Assembly (NCBI RefSeq): GCF_023051175.1
Contig: NZ_JALKII010000009.1
Coordinates: 1 to 64,000 of the forward strand
Source: Alcanivorax quisquiliarum
GTDB lineage: Bacteria > Pseudomonadota > Gammaproteobacteria > Pseudomonadales > Alcanivoracaceae
DNA: 64,000 nt
Direction of reading: 5' to 3'
Shown: positions 1 through 8,296 of the stretch, piece by piece
Layout of the letters: each line of letters starts with the position of its first letter
Position numbering within the stretch: the first letter of the stretch is position 1
Notes under the pieces: generated by a model
Database searches by the model: none
What the model saw: the letters and a program-made list of their open reading frames with translations, nothing else
Told to the model about the DNA's origin: nothing
Translations under genes and position numbers: made by a program

Positions 1-62
1 TGCTCTGTAGCCGAATAAACTTACACCCGACACAGAACAGGTCCCACACGTTTGTCTGCCTG

Positions 63-75
63 ATTGTTAAAGAGC
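63..75 (-). promoter_or_regulatory. rrn boxA antitermination motif
   Basis: The minus strand reads GCTCTTTAACAAT, the boxA consensus of rRNA leaders that recruits the NusB/S10 antitermination complex. The following leader contains a GTGTGGG segment typical of the region just ahead of 16S rRNA in gammaproteobacteria. The 16S gene should begin shortly beyond position 1. Confidence 0.8.
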
Positions 76-119
76 GCGGCGGTCACCGTTGTTGCCGTGT
101 GCCGTCGTTGTGGATGCGC

Positions 120-147
120 ATTCTAGAGAGATTTGGCAGGCGGTCAA
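120..147 (-). promoter_or_regulatory. rRNA operon promoter (P1-like)
   Basis: Read on the minus strand there is TTGACC (142-147), a 16-bp spacer and TAGAAT (120-125), followed by a GC-rich discriminator (GCGC). An A/T-rich stretch lies upstream, as in UP elements of rrn promoters. About 45 bp further downstream is a boxA motif. Together these indicate a strong rRNA operon promoter directed out of the left edge. The 16S gene itself is not in the window, so the assignment rests on promoter plus boxA. Confidence 0.75.
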
Positions 148-239
148 CTCTTTTTTTCAATAAGTTCATCAACCGATCACGTTTTAGCCAAAACACACGC
201 AAACGAACACTTTATGACCAGAAATCAGCAGCTTAGCGG

Positions 240-1814
240 TCACTTTTTAAGCTGCCCCGAGATCGGGCGCGACGCTTTCGGGCCTTGTTGCCGCCGCACC
301 AGACGATCAATCGCCAATCCGATAGTGGCAAGATGCCACCAGCGCCCAGGCCGGCGCCTGGCGAGTGCATCAAGCAGGCGCGCCATCAACCGGAGCTTGG
401 TTGCCGAATAGGGATACCAGTTCGGCTCAGGCCGCCCGCGAACCGGGTCCATCAGCACCGCCTTCGACTGCGTCATGCCCCGCAGTCCTTCCGCGCCCTT
501 CATGCGGCCAAAGCCGGAGTATTTAACGCCGCCAAACGGCAACCCTGCATTGCCCTCCGTCAGCATGACGTTATTGACGTTCACACAGCCGACCTCCAGC
601 GCCCGAACCAGCCGTTCTGCTCGCGCCCCGTCGGCTGTCCAGACGCTGGTGCTCAGGCCGAAGCGGCTACTGTTGTGAAACGCCACTGCTTCTGCCTCGT
701 CCTCGAAGGCGTACACCGCCACCACCGGGCCGAACGTCTCCTGCTGCGCCAGCAGCATATCTGACGTCACGCCACTGATGACGGTCGGCAAGTAATAACG
801 GCCACAGTCGCTGCGGCGACCGCCGCAGTGCACCACCGCGCCCTGCTGGCGCGCATCGGCCACTTGCTCCTCAATACGTTGCAACTGGAAATCGGTGGTG
901 ATGCCACCCAGATCCGCTTCGGCATCCGTGCCGACACGAATCGCCTTACTGGCGCCAACCAGCCGCGCAATAAATTCATCAAACAGGCTTCGCTGCACAT
1001 ACAGCCGCTCCACTGCGGTGCAGCTTTGCCCGCTATTATGCAGATTGCCCCAGCAGGCGGCGGCCACGGCACGGGGCACGTCTGCATCGGCAAACACCAG
1101 CATGGCGTCCTTGGCGCCCAGTTCCATGACGACCGGAATCAGCAACGGCGCCGCCTGGCTCAGAATGTGCTGCCCGGTAGACAGGCTTCCGGTAAACGCG
1201 ATCAGATCCGGCCGCAGCGAAATCAGCTGCCTGCCTATCTCGCCATCGCCATGCAAAATCTGAAGCCCTTGGGCCAGCAAGGGATGCAGCGTGCGCACCT
1301 CCGCCCAGGCTGCCGCCATCGGGGTATGTTCCGACGGTTTGAGAATGACGGCATTACCTGCAACGAACGCAAACATGGCCGCCGTCATGCCGATAGCCAA
1401 TGGCAGATTCCAGGGAGAGATCACCAGCACCACCCCACGCGGCTCATGCAAAATGCGGCTGCGTTTGCCGAGCAAGGTCAGTGGCGTGCGGATTCTTTCA
1501 TCCGCCAGCACACCCCGTGCGTTTGCGCGAAGCCAGTGCAAATCCTCGGTGAGCTGGAAGAGATCGGAGAGCATGGCATCGCCACGGCTACGGCCGGACT
1601 CCGCCACAATCTGGTCAAGCAGCCATTCGCGCCGCTCGCCAAGCCAGGCAAGCACCGCAGCCACTGCTTCAAGGCGCTGCTGGATCGGCGCCGTCTTCAC
1701 GATAGCGGCAGCACTGCGCGCACTGGCCATGGCCGCCTGGCAATCTGCTGGCGTAGCGGTTTCAAGCGAGTAGAGGGGCCGGCCGGATACCGGGTCTGCA
1801 ACGAACAGGGACAT
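240..1814 (-). CDS. NAD(P)-dependent aldehyde dehydrogenase
   Basis: This 524-residue protein belongs to the ALDH superfamily and oxidises an aldehyde to a carboxylate. Family landmarks are visible: ISPWNLPL and KPSEHTP for cofactor binding, general-base Glu in VMELGAKD, and nucleophile Cys in NSGQSCTAVE. The Glu motif has Ala where Gly is usual (ELGGKD), a tolerated variant. A basic C-terminal tail of about 70 residues follows the catalytic core. I chose the ATG at 1814 because GGAG lies 8 nt upstream; a GTG start 21 nt further up has no good ribosome site. It resembles succinate-semialdehyde or coniferyl-aldehyde dehydrogenases, but the substrate cannot be read from sequence. Confidence 0.9.
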   Translation of the reverse strand: MSLFVADPVSGRPLYSLETATPADCQAAMASARSAAAIVKTAPIQQRLEAVAAVLAWLGERREWLLDQIVAESGRSRGDAMLSDLFQLTEDLHWLRANARGVLADERIRTPLTLLGKRSRILHEPRGVVLVISPWNLPLAIGMTAAMFAFVAGNAVILKPSEHTPMAAAWAEVRTLHPLLAQGLQILHGDGEIGRQLISLRPDLIAFTGSLSTGQHILSQAAPLLIPVVMELGAKDAMLVFADADVPRAVAAACWGNLHNSGQSCTAVERLYVQRSLFDEFIARLVGASKAIRVGTDAEADLGGITTDFQLQRIEEQVADARQQGAVVHCGGRRSDCGRYYLPTVISGVTSDMLLAQQETFGPVVAVYAFEDEAEAVAFHNSSRFGLSTSVWTADGARAERLVRALEVGCVNVNNVMLTEGNAGLPFGGVKYSGFGRMKGAEGLRGMTQSKAVLMDPVRGRPEPNWYPYSATKLRLMARLLDALARRRPGRWWHLATIGLAIDRLVRRQQGPKASRPISGQLKK

Positions 1815-1908
1815 GAGAAGCACTCCATCTGGCACCTTTGTACCAGCAAAAATGGAGTGCGGGAAGCGTCAGGCCAGCCTGCTCCGCCTTGACGCTTGGG
1901 GAAACAGC

Positions 1909-2706
1909 TTAATTACCACGCTTGGCGCGCACCCGCCGCAGCCGAAGTGCCCATAACAGCGGGCCGGAGGCCACATAAGCTAGCGCCACGCTCAGCAGCA
2001 CCAATGGCGGATCAAGAAATACAATGGCGAAAGCGACGATTGCTCCCAACAGCACCCGAAACGGCACCTTGCCAATCCGGAATTCCTTGAAACTGTGGTA
2101 GCGGATCGACGAGACCATCAGCAGCCCGGCGGCGGCGGTCAGCAAGGCCACGATGATTCCGATCTCGGTGCCATCGACACCCCGGCTGGCGCCCAGCCAG
2201 ACCATCGTCGCCACCAGCCCCGCGCCGGAGGGGCTTGGCAAGCCGGTGAAAAACCGTTTGTCCGAGCTTGCCGCCTGCACATTGAACCGGGCCAGCCGCA
2301 GTGCGGCACAGGCCACATAAAGAAAGGCGGCCGCACGGCCAAAGTTGCCCAACTCGGACAAAGCCCAGGCATAAGCCACCAGGCCGGGAGCGACGCCGAA
2401 GGCAACACAATCAGAAAGCGAATCGTATTCAGCGCCGAAACGGCTCTGGGTGTTGGTCAGGCGTGCGATGCCACCGTCCATGCCATCCAGGATGCCCGCC
2501 ACGATAATCGCGACAGCAGCGTGCACGAACATGCCGTTCATGGCAGCCAGAATGGCGTAGAAACCGGCAAACAGCGCCGCCGTTGTAATCAGATTCGGCA
2601 ACAGATAAACGCCGCGGTGGCGATTGCCCCCTCGGTCTCGCTCCGATTCGATTACCTCGAAATCCTGCGGTTCTTCCGGGTAGTCTGTGTGCTGCGGATC
2701 AGTCAT
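1909..2706 (-). CDS. pssA: CDP-diacylglycerol-serine O-phosphatidyltransferase
   Basis: PssA makes phosphatidylserine from CDP-diacylglycerol and serine at the inner membrane, the first step to phosphatidylethanolamine. The protein (265 residues) has a hydrophilic N-terminus of about 35 residues, then several membrane segments. The CDP-alcohol phosphatidyltransferase motif runs D-G-x-D-G-x-x-A-R, eight residues, G-x3-D-x3-D, with the last Asp in YDSLSD. The ATG at 2706 is preferred because GGAG lies 6 nt upstream; an ATG 12 nt earlier lacks a ribosome site. It follows ilvC on the same strand, an arrangement common in gammaproteobacteria, but a terminator separates them here. Confidence 0.93.
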   Translation of the reverse strand: MTDPQHTDYPEEPQDFEVIESERDRGGNRHRGVYLLPNLITTAALFAGFYAILAAMNGMFVHAAVAIIVAGILDGMDGGIARLTNTQSRFGAEYDSLSDCVAFGVAPGLVAYAWALSELGNFGRAAAFLYVACAALRLARFNVQAASSDKRFFTGLPSPSGAGLVATMVWLGASRGVDGTEIGIIVALLTAAAGLLMVSSIRYHSFKEFRIGKVPFRVLLGAIVAFAIVFLDPPLVLLSVALAYVASGPLLWALRLRRVRAKRGN

Positions 2707-2751
2707 AGGGCGCTCCATTGTCAGCCCAGTTTACCTGAGTTGTCGCAAGAC

Positions 2752-2776
2752 AAAAAACGCGGCCGATGGCCGCGCT
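2752..2776 (-). terminator. Rho-independent terminator after ilvC
   Basis: A perfect 7-bp GC stem (CGCGGCC/GGCCGCG, loop GAT) is followed on the minus strand by six Ts. It lies 54 bp past the ilvC stop and ahead of pssA, so pssA probably has its own promoter or relies on read-through. Confidence 0.85.
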
Positions 2777-2829
2777 TTCTGTACTTGCCTGTGCTGAGCC
2801 TGCCGGGCTGGCCCGGCGCAGCGCCAGAC

Positions 2830-3900
<1,071 letters not shown>

Positions 3901-3920
3901 TCAAGATAGGCTATCCGGGG

Positions 3921-3948
3921 TGTTGCGTAAAATGATATATTTGCAACA
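3921..3948. promoter_or_regulatory. Candidate IlvY operator in the ilvC-ilvY gap
   Basis: The 128-bp divergent gap holds an inverted repeat TGTTGC-N16-GCAACA with an A/T-rich centre. LysR-type regulators bind such dyads. A further GCAACA half-site lies at 3965-3970, next to the ilvY start. The position fits inducer-responsive control of ilvC and autoregulation of ilvY, but the site is inferred. Confidence 0.55.
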
Positions 3949-3974
3949 CTGCCTGCCGATTTTCGCAACACATC

Positions 3975-4865
3975 ATGGACACACGCACCCTCCAGCTCTT
4001 CCTGACGCTTGCCGATACCCTGCATTTTGGCCGCACTGCCCGGCTTTGCCACGTTAGCCCCTCGGCACTCAGCCGGAGCATCCGGCAACTGGAAACCAAC
4101 CTCGGCGCCGCGCTGTTCTACCGCGATAACCGCCGCGTGCAGCTTTCTCGCGAAGGGGAACGGTTCCGGGAATATGCACGCCAGGCACTTGCGGACTGGC
4201 ACGCGATCCGCCAGGCCCTTCAGGATGAGCAGCAAATCCTGCAAGGCGAGCTGAGCCTTTATTGCTCGGTGACCGCCAGCTACAGCTTCTTGCACGATAT
4301 GCTCTCAAGCTTTCGTCACCAGCATCCACGCATCGAGCTCAAGCTGCATACCGGCGACCCCGCCCGGGCGGTGGATCATGTGCTCAGCGGCGCGGAAGAC
4401 ATCGCCATCGGCGCTCGGCCGGATCACTTGCCGCCCGCCATCGCCTTTCATCCCATGGCTCGATCAGCGCTGCTGTTCATTGCCCCGGCGAACCCGCCGC
4501 AACTCGCGGAACGCCTGCAAAGCAACGCTGATGCCGGCGCCTGGCGTGACGTGCCGATGATCCTTTCCGAGCAGGGCCTGGCGCGGGAGCGCACCGACCG
4601 CTGGTTCCGGGAACGTGGGGTGCGGCCCCATATTTATGCGCAGGTCAGCGGCAACGAAGCCATTGTCAGCATGGTCAGCCTCGGTTTTGGCGTCGGAGTT
4701 GTACCTCAGATCGTGCTGGATGCCAGCCCACTGGCGTCACGCATTCACGTGCTCGACACCCGGCCGCCGCTGGCGCCTTATGAAGTAGGCGTGTTCACGC
4801 TGGGCAAGCGTCTGGATGAGCCGCTTATCAACGCCTTCTGGCAACAGCTTGCACAATTGAGCTGA
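3975..4865 (+). CDS. ilvY: LysR-type activator of ilvC
   Basis: This 296-residue LysR-family regulator has an N-terminal winged HTH (roughly residues 1-60, with HVSPSALSRSIRQLE) and a C-terminal effector domain. It resembles E. coli IlvY along its length: the HFGRTAR segment, CSVTASYS, the TGD after the first effector strand, and the final EPLINAFW. In E. coli IlvY activates ilvC in response to acetolactate or acetohydroxybutyrate. The divergent position next to ilvC and a dyad in the gap support the same role here. Confidence 0.93.
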   Translation: MDTRTLQLFLTLADTLHFGRTARLCHVSPSALSRSIRQLETNLGAALFYRDNRRVQLSREGERFREYARQALADWHAIRQALQDEQQILQGELSLYCSVTASYSFLHDMLSSFRHQHPRIELKLHTGDPARAVDHVLSGAEDIAIGARPDHLPPAIAFHPMARSALLFIAPANPPQLAERLQSNADAGAWRDVPMILSEQGLARERTDRWFRERGVRPHIYAQVSGNEAIVSMVSLGFGVGVVPQIVLDASPLASRIHVLDTRPPLAPYEVGVFTLGKRLDEPLINAFWQQLAQLS

Positions 4866-4931
4866 GCGGCCGGAACGCAGAAGCGCCAAGGCGATTCGCT
4901 ACCTGAGCCGGGCGCGACAATGCACGCAGAA

Positions 4932-5279
4932 TCAGCCGCTGTGTTCCAGAATGTCTTTCAGCACCACCGCGTTATTGTGGGCTTCGTCCCGTGCCGCAAA
5001 TACCAGCGTTAGCCGGCTCTCTCGGGCCAGCGATCTCAACTCGGCCAACGCTGAGCTGCCTTCAAGCTCCGCTTTGTACTTATCCTGAAAAGCTTGCCAT
5101 TTCTCCGGATCATGGCCGAACCATTTCCGCAACGCTGTCGAGGGCGCAACGTCCTTTAACCAAAGGTCTACGCTTGCAGCCTCTTTGGTGAGGCCGCGAG
5201 GCCAGATCCGGTCCACCAGTACTCGCTTGCCATCACTGCGGGAAGCTGGCTCATAGACCCTTTTTATGGACACTTTCAT
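4932..5279 (-). CDS. DUF488 family protein (YeaO-like)
   Basis: A 115-residue protein with the family hallmarks: a basic N-terminus (IKRVYEP), the motif VLVDRIWPRGL, then LWLKDVAPS and KWFGHDPEKW, ending with VFAARDEAHNNA. The family is widespread and its biochemical function is not established. The gene stands alone between ilvY (convergent) and hipBA (divergent). The ATG at 5279 has a GGAGAG sequence upstream. Confidence 0.85.
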   Translation of the reverse strand: MKVSIKRVYEPASRSDGKRVLVDRIWPRGLTKEAASVDLWLKDVAPSTALRKWFGHDPEKWQAFQDKYKAELEGSSALAELRSLARESRLTLVFAARDEAHNNAVVLKDILEHSG

Positions 5280-5573
5280 GGCTCTCTCCTGCCGGCATGA
5301 TCTTTCCTTTATTCACTCAACAAAGTTCACCCAGCCACTTTTTGCAGCTTATACCTCCTATCACGCTTCAACACGGCTCGGCTCAAGGCAGGCGTACCAG
5401 CCTGAAACATAGCGCATTCGATCGGCCACATTAACTGAGTTTTTTCTCTCTAACGCTTCCAATAGCAGACATTAAAAGCCTGCCCAGCCTATTGATTGCG
5501 CGTGCAATCAGCGGCATTATAGGTGCCAAACTATGTTTATGAAGGCGATCAAGGGCATTAACCGGATCAAGAA
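5280..5573. other. Intergenic region upstream of hipBA
   Basis: This 294-bp gap separates divergent genes and holds no convincing ORF. The only structured element is a palindrome at 5494-5509, described separately. Promoters for both flanking genes should lie here; I could not assign them firmly. Confidence 0.4.
5494..5509. promoter_or_regulatory. Candidate HipB operator palindrome
   Basis: GATTGC-GCGT-GCAATC is a dyad with 6-bp arms, 64 bp upstream of hipB. HipB-type antitoxins repress their own operon through short dyads. Only one clear copy is visible. Confidence 0.45.
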
Positions 5574-5951
5574 ATGAAACTGACCCAGCTATTCGATGAG
5601 GCGCTACTTGCCGAGCTAGGCCGCCGGTTACGGCTTTACCGCATCCAGGCCGAGCAGACACAGGAAGCGCTGGCAGACCGAGCGCGCATCTCCCGCAGCA
5701 CCTTGAGCAAGATCGAGCAGGGCAAGGTGGTTAAATTGCCCGAGTTTCTGGCTGTGCTGGAGGCACTGGATCTGCTGGACGCACTGGATCATGCCATTCC
5801 CGATCCGGCGCGCTCGCCATTGTTACGCTATGCCAAAGCGGCCGGAACACTGCCGCAACGAGTACGCCGTTCCAAGCCCCGCCATACCGCAGAGCAGAGT
5901 ACGCTCTGGCCGGAGGATCTTCGTGCCGGCACTACGGGCGACGAGTCATGA
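5574..5951 (+). CDS. hipB: HipB-type antitoxin, XRE family
   Basis: A 125-residue DNA-binding protein with an XRE helix-turn-helix at about residues 15-70 (QTQEALADRARISRSTLSKI). The remaining C-terminal half is basic and probably flexible. It overlaps hipA by 4 bp (ATGA), the usual translational coupling in hipBA operons. By family knowledge it would neutralise the HipA kinase and repress the operon. The call relies on the HTH plus the adjacent HipA. Confidence 0.88.
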   Translation: MKLTQLFDEALLAELGRRLRLYRIQAEQTQEALADRARISRSTLSKIEQGKVVKLPEFLAVLEALDLLDALDHAIPDPARSPLLRYAKAAGTLPQRVRRSKPRHTAEQSTLWPEDLRAGTTGDES

Positions 5952-7279
5952 GCGTCACTGAAGCACGTGTCACCTTGTGGGGGGCCGATGTCGGTGCGGT
6001 CGCCTGGGACAACGAAGCGAGCCTGGCCGATTTTCAGTATGCCCCGGCTTTTATCGAGCGGGGCGTCGAGATCGCACCGATAAAAATGCCACTGCGCCAG
6101 GCGGCCTACCGCTTCGCCGCACTCAATCGTGAAACCTTTCACGGGCTGCCCGGCCTGCTGGCCGACTCCCTGCCAGACCGCTTCGGCCATGCTTTATTCG
6201 ATGCCTGGCTGGCACGCCAGGGCCGCTCAGCCGCAAGCGCCAATCCGGTCGAACGCCTGTGCTATGTGGGCAGGCGTGGCATGGGAGCGCTGGAGTTCGA
6301 GCCGGTGGCGGGGCCTGCGGCCGCAGAGAATATTCCACTGGAAGTGGCCAAGCTGGTGGAAATCAGCAATCAGGTATTGCAGGCACGCAACACCTCTGCC
6401 GCCCATCTGCGCGAGGGCCTCACCGCAGACGAAATGCGCGCCATCATCCAGGTGGGCACCTCTGCTGGCGGCGCACGCGCCAAAGCCGTCATTGCCTGGA
6501 ACCCCGAAACAGGCGAAGTGCGCTCCGGGCAATCGCAGCTTGATGCCGGCTTTGAACACTGGATACTCAAACTCGACGGCATCAGCAACAATCGTGACAA
6601 GGAAACCGACGCTGACCCCCAAGGCTACGGCATTCGCGAATACATTTATTACGAGATGGCGCTGGCCGCCGGCATCACCATGACCTCGAGCCGCCTGCTG
6701 ACCGAGAACGGCCGCAGCCATTTCATGACCCGGCGCTTCGATCGCCCGGACGAAGGCGGCAAGCTGCTGATGCAATCGCTCTGCGCTCTCGGCCACTACG
6801 ATTACAACGCGCCCGGCCAAACCAGCTATGAGGAGCTTTTCCATCTGATGAAGCGGCTTGGTCTGGGCCGTTCAGCGATGCAGGAACAATTCCGCCGGCT
6901 GGTTTTCAATGTGCTCGGCTGCAACCGGGATGATCACACCAAGAACACAGCCTTTCTCATGGACAAGCGCGGCCAATGGCACTTGTCGCCTGCGTTCGAC
7001 CTGACCTTTGCCTGGAACCCCCAGGGCCGCTATACGCACGCCCACCAGATGAGTCTCAACGGCAAGCGCGACGGTATTGGCAAATCGGATCTGATGGCCG
7101 TGGCACGTGTGGCCGATATCAGCCCCCGGTCGGCGATGCTGATCATGGAGCAGGTTGACGCGGCGCTGGCACAGTGCGCCACCCTCTGTCTCAAGCATGG
7201 TTTGCCTGATGCCCTGAGCGGCTTTACTGTTCAGGAGGTGACGGCAATGCGCAGCGCCGTGCTATCGAAAAAACAATGA
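5948..7279 (+). CDS. hipA: HipA-type serine/threonine kinase toxin
   Basis: A 443-residue HipA-family protein. In E. coli HipA phosphorylates glutamyl-tRNA synthetase and causes growth arrest. The glycine-rich ATP loop (GTSAGGARAKAV, about 170-181), catalytic loop NRDDHTKN (326-333) and metal-binding Asp in SPAFDLTF (351) are all present, so the kinase looks active. The N-terminal HipA domain includes the LPDRFG segment near residue 75. Start overlaps the hipB stop. The reading frame is full length. Target cannot be inferred, since HipA homologues use different aminoacyl-tRNA synthetases. Confidence 0.92.
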   Translation: MSVTEARVTLWGADVGAVAWDNEASLADFQYAPAFIERGVEIAPIKMPLRQAAYRFAALNRETFHGLPGLLADSLPDRFGHALFDAWLARQGRSAASANPVERLCYVGRRGMGALEFEPVAGPAAAENIPLEVAKLVEISNQVLQARNTSAAHLREGLTADEMRAIIQVGTSAGGARAKAVIAWNPETGEVRSGQSQLDAGFEHWILKLDGISNNRDKETDADPQGYGIREYIYYEMALAAGITMTSSRLLTENGRSHFMTRRFDRPDEGGKLLMQSLCALGHYDYNAPGQTSYEELFHLMKRLGLGRSAMQEQFRRLVFNVLGCNRDDHTKNTAFLMDKRGQWHLSPAFDLTFAWNPQGRYTHAHQMSLNGKRDGIGKSDLMAVARVADISPRSAMLIMEQVDAALAQCATLCLKHGLPDALSGFTVQEVTAMRSAVLSKKQ

Positions 7280-7306
7280 GCTGCCCGACTCTCTCTCGGC
7301 CAGCCC

Positions 7307-7516
7307 TCCTTGATCGGCCCTCCTTGATCGACTCTCCTTGATCGACTCTCCTTGATCGGCTCTCCTTGATCGGCTCTCCTTGATTGGCTTTCCTTGATCG
7401 GCTTTCCTTGATCGGCTTTCCTTGATCGGCTTTCCTTGATCGACTCTCCTTGATCGACTCTCCTTGATCGGCTTTCCTTGAACGGCTCTCCTTGATCGGC
7501 TTTCCTTGATCCGCTC
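7307..7516. repeat. 14-bp tandem repeat, 15 copies
   Basis: Fifteen head-to-tail copies of a 14-bp unit, consensus TCCTTGATCGGCTY, start 28 bp after the hipA stop. Variation is confined to positions 10-14, with one GATTGG and one GAACGG variant. Because 14 is not a multiple of three, all frames read the unit; on the minus strand this creates long repetitive ORFs that are artefacts. There are no spacers, so it is not CRISPR. Function is unknown; it may be a variable-number repeat. Confidence 0.9.
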
Positions 7517-7555
7517 TCGTTTCCGCCGCTTTCTTCCGGGCCGGCCGCCGCCTTC

Positions 7556-7563
7556 ATTATTAT
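7556..7563. repeat. Left target-site duplication (ATTATTAT)
   Basis: The eight bases directly left of the ISL3-type element are repeated exactly at 8246-8253. Eight base pairs is the usual ISL3-family duplication. The sequence is simple A/T, which weakens it slightly as proof. Confidence 0.75.
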
Positions 7564-7707
7564 GGTTCATCGTCGATTTCCGTGGAGCCTTTATCGATGG
7601 ACTCCTACTCTTAAGCCCAGATTTTATGGGTTTTGGAGCGAGCCATACTGAACAGGAAAGCGATAGAGACGCGGGGCGGCTGGGCCGGCTATCGGGTTGT
7701 CGACATC

Positions 7708-7838
7708 CGTTAAACACCAGCATCGTCGAGGGCATCAATAACAGCATCAAGGTGATCAAACGCCGGGCCTACGGCTACCGGGATCAGGAGTATTTCTTCC
7801 TCGAAATCCGCGCCGCCTTCCCCGGTATTCAACGATGA
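7708..7838 (+). pseudogene. ISL3-family transposase C-terminal fragment
   Basis: The plus-strand frame encodes VEGINNSIKVIKRRAYGYRD followed by QEYFFLEIRAAFPG and a stop. This is the conserved end of ISL3 (IS204/IS1001/IS1165) transposases, including the Glu of the DDE triad in VEG. Only about 43 codons remain; the preceding 150 bp does not read as transposase. Confidence 0.85.
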
Positions 7839-7848
7839 AGCTTTTTTA

Positions 7849-7891
7849 GCCCCTCTCCCCTGGTGGGAGAGGGGTTGGGGAGAGGGGGAGA
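7849..7891. repeat. C/G-rich palindromic REP-like repeat, copy A
   Basis: CCCCTCTCCC-CTGGT-GGGAGAGGGG forms a strong hairpin followed by TTGGGGAGAGGGGG. A related, inverted copy lies at 8047-8090. Such repeats often occur in many copies in gammaproteobacterial genomes; only this window can be seen here. Confidence 0.6.
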
Positions 7892-8046
7892 TTATGGCAA
7901 AGAAATATATACCCGGCACTTGATCTAGAACGAAACTGGCTAGCGCTCGGGATTTTTCGGCTGTGGAATTTTTAAAGAAATTTCTACTGAAGAGGAGTGA
8001 ACGTAGTGCAACATGTAGCGGGTGTCGTGACAGCTGAAAGTTCGTC

Positions 8047-8090
8047 GCCCCCTCTCCCCCAACCCCTCTCCCACAAGGGGCGAGGGGAGC
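8047..8090. repeat. C/G-rich palindromic REP-like repeat, copy B
   Basis: CCCCCTCTCCCCCAACCCCT then CTCCCACAAGGGGCGAGGGG is the inverted relative of the copy at 7849-7891. A shorter variant (CCACCAAGGGAGAGGGGC) follows at 8146-8163. All lie inside the ISL3-type element. Confidence 0.55.
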
Positions 8091-8245
8091 AAGAGCGCTT
8101 CGCGCCCCCTCGGGCCAGCCTGTGGCTGTTCTGCGCTTCGCTTGTCCCACCAAGGGAGAGGGGCGAAAAAAGCTCGGTATTTTGGACAATCCATTGGTGC
8201 TTTCACGGATATCGGAAATGCCTCCACGGAAATCGACGATGAACC

Positions 8246-8253
8246 ATTATTAT
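8246..8253. repeat. Right target-site duplication (ATTATTAT)
   Basis: Exact copy of 7556-7563 immediately outside the right inverted repeat of the ISL3-type element. Confidence 0.75.
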
Positions 8254-8296
8254 CGGCGCACACCGTTGCGCTTGCTTCATGGCTCTCGCCGAGTGC

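Larger units (their letters stand above)
7564..8245 (+). mobile_element. Internally deleted ISL3-family element (682 bp)
   Basis: The element is bounded by perfect 24-bp terminal inverted repeats (7564-7587 and 8222-8245, starting GGTTCATCGTCGATTTCCGT) and by an 8-bp duplication. Inside is the 3' end of an ISL3-type transposase gene (about 7708-7838). The rest is non-coding and contains C-rich palindromic repeats. A full ISL3 element is about 1.2-1.5 kb, so the front of the transposase gene has been lost. It could still be moved in trans by a related transposase. It sits between hipBA and the 3' end of the acyl-CoA synthetase gene. Confidence 0.85.

Noticed and set aside
7307-7516. CRISPR array
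   Set aside because: Direct 14-bp units without unique spacers and no cas genes nearby.
7231-7759. Minus-strand repetitive ORFs over the 14-bp repeat
   Set aside because: Three repeat units make 42 bp, so every frame stays open and gives a 14-residue repeat. No start signal, and the frame runs into hipA and the insertion.
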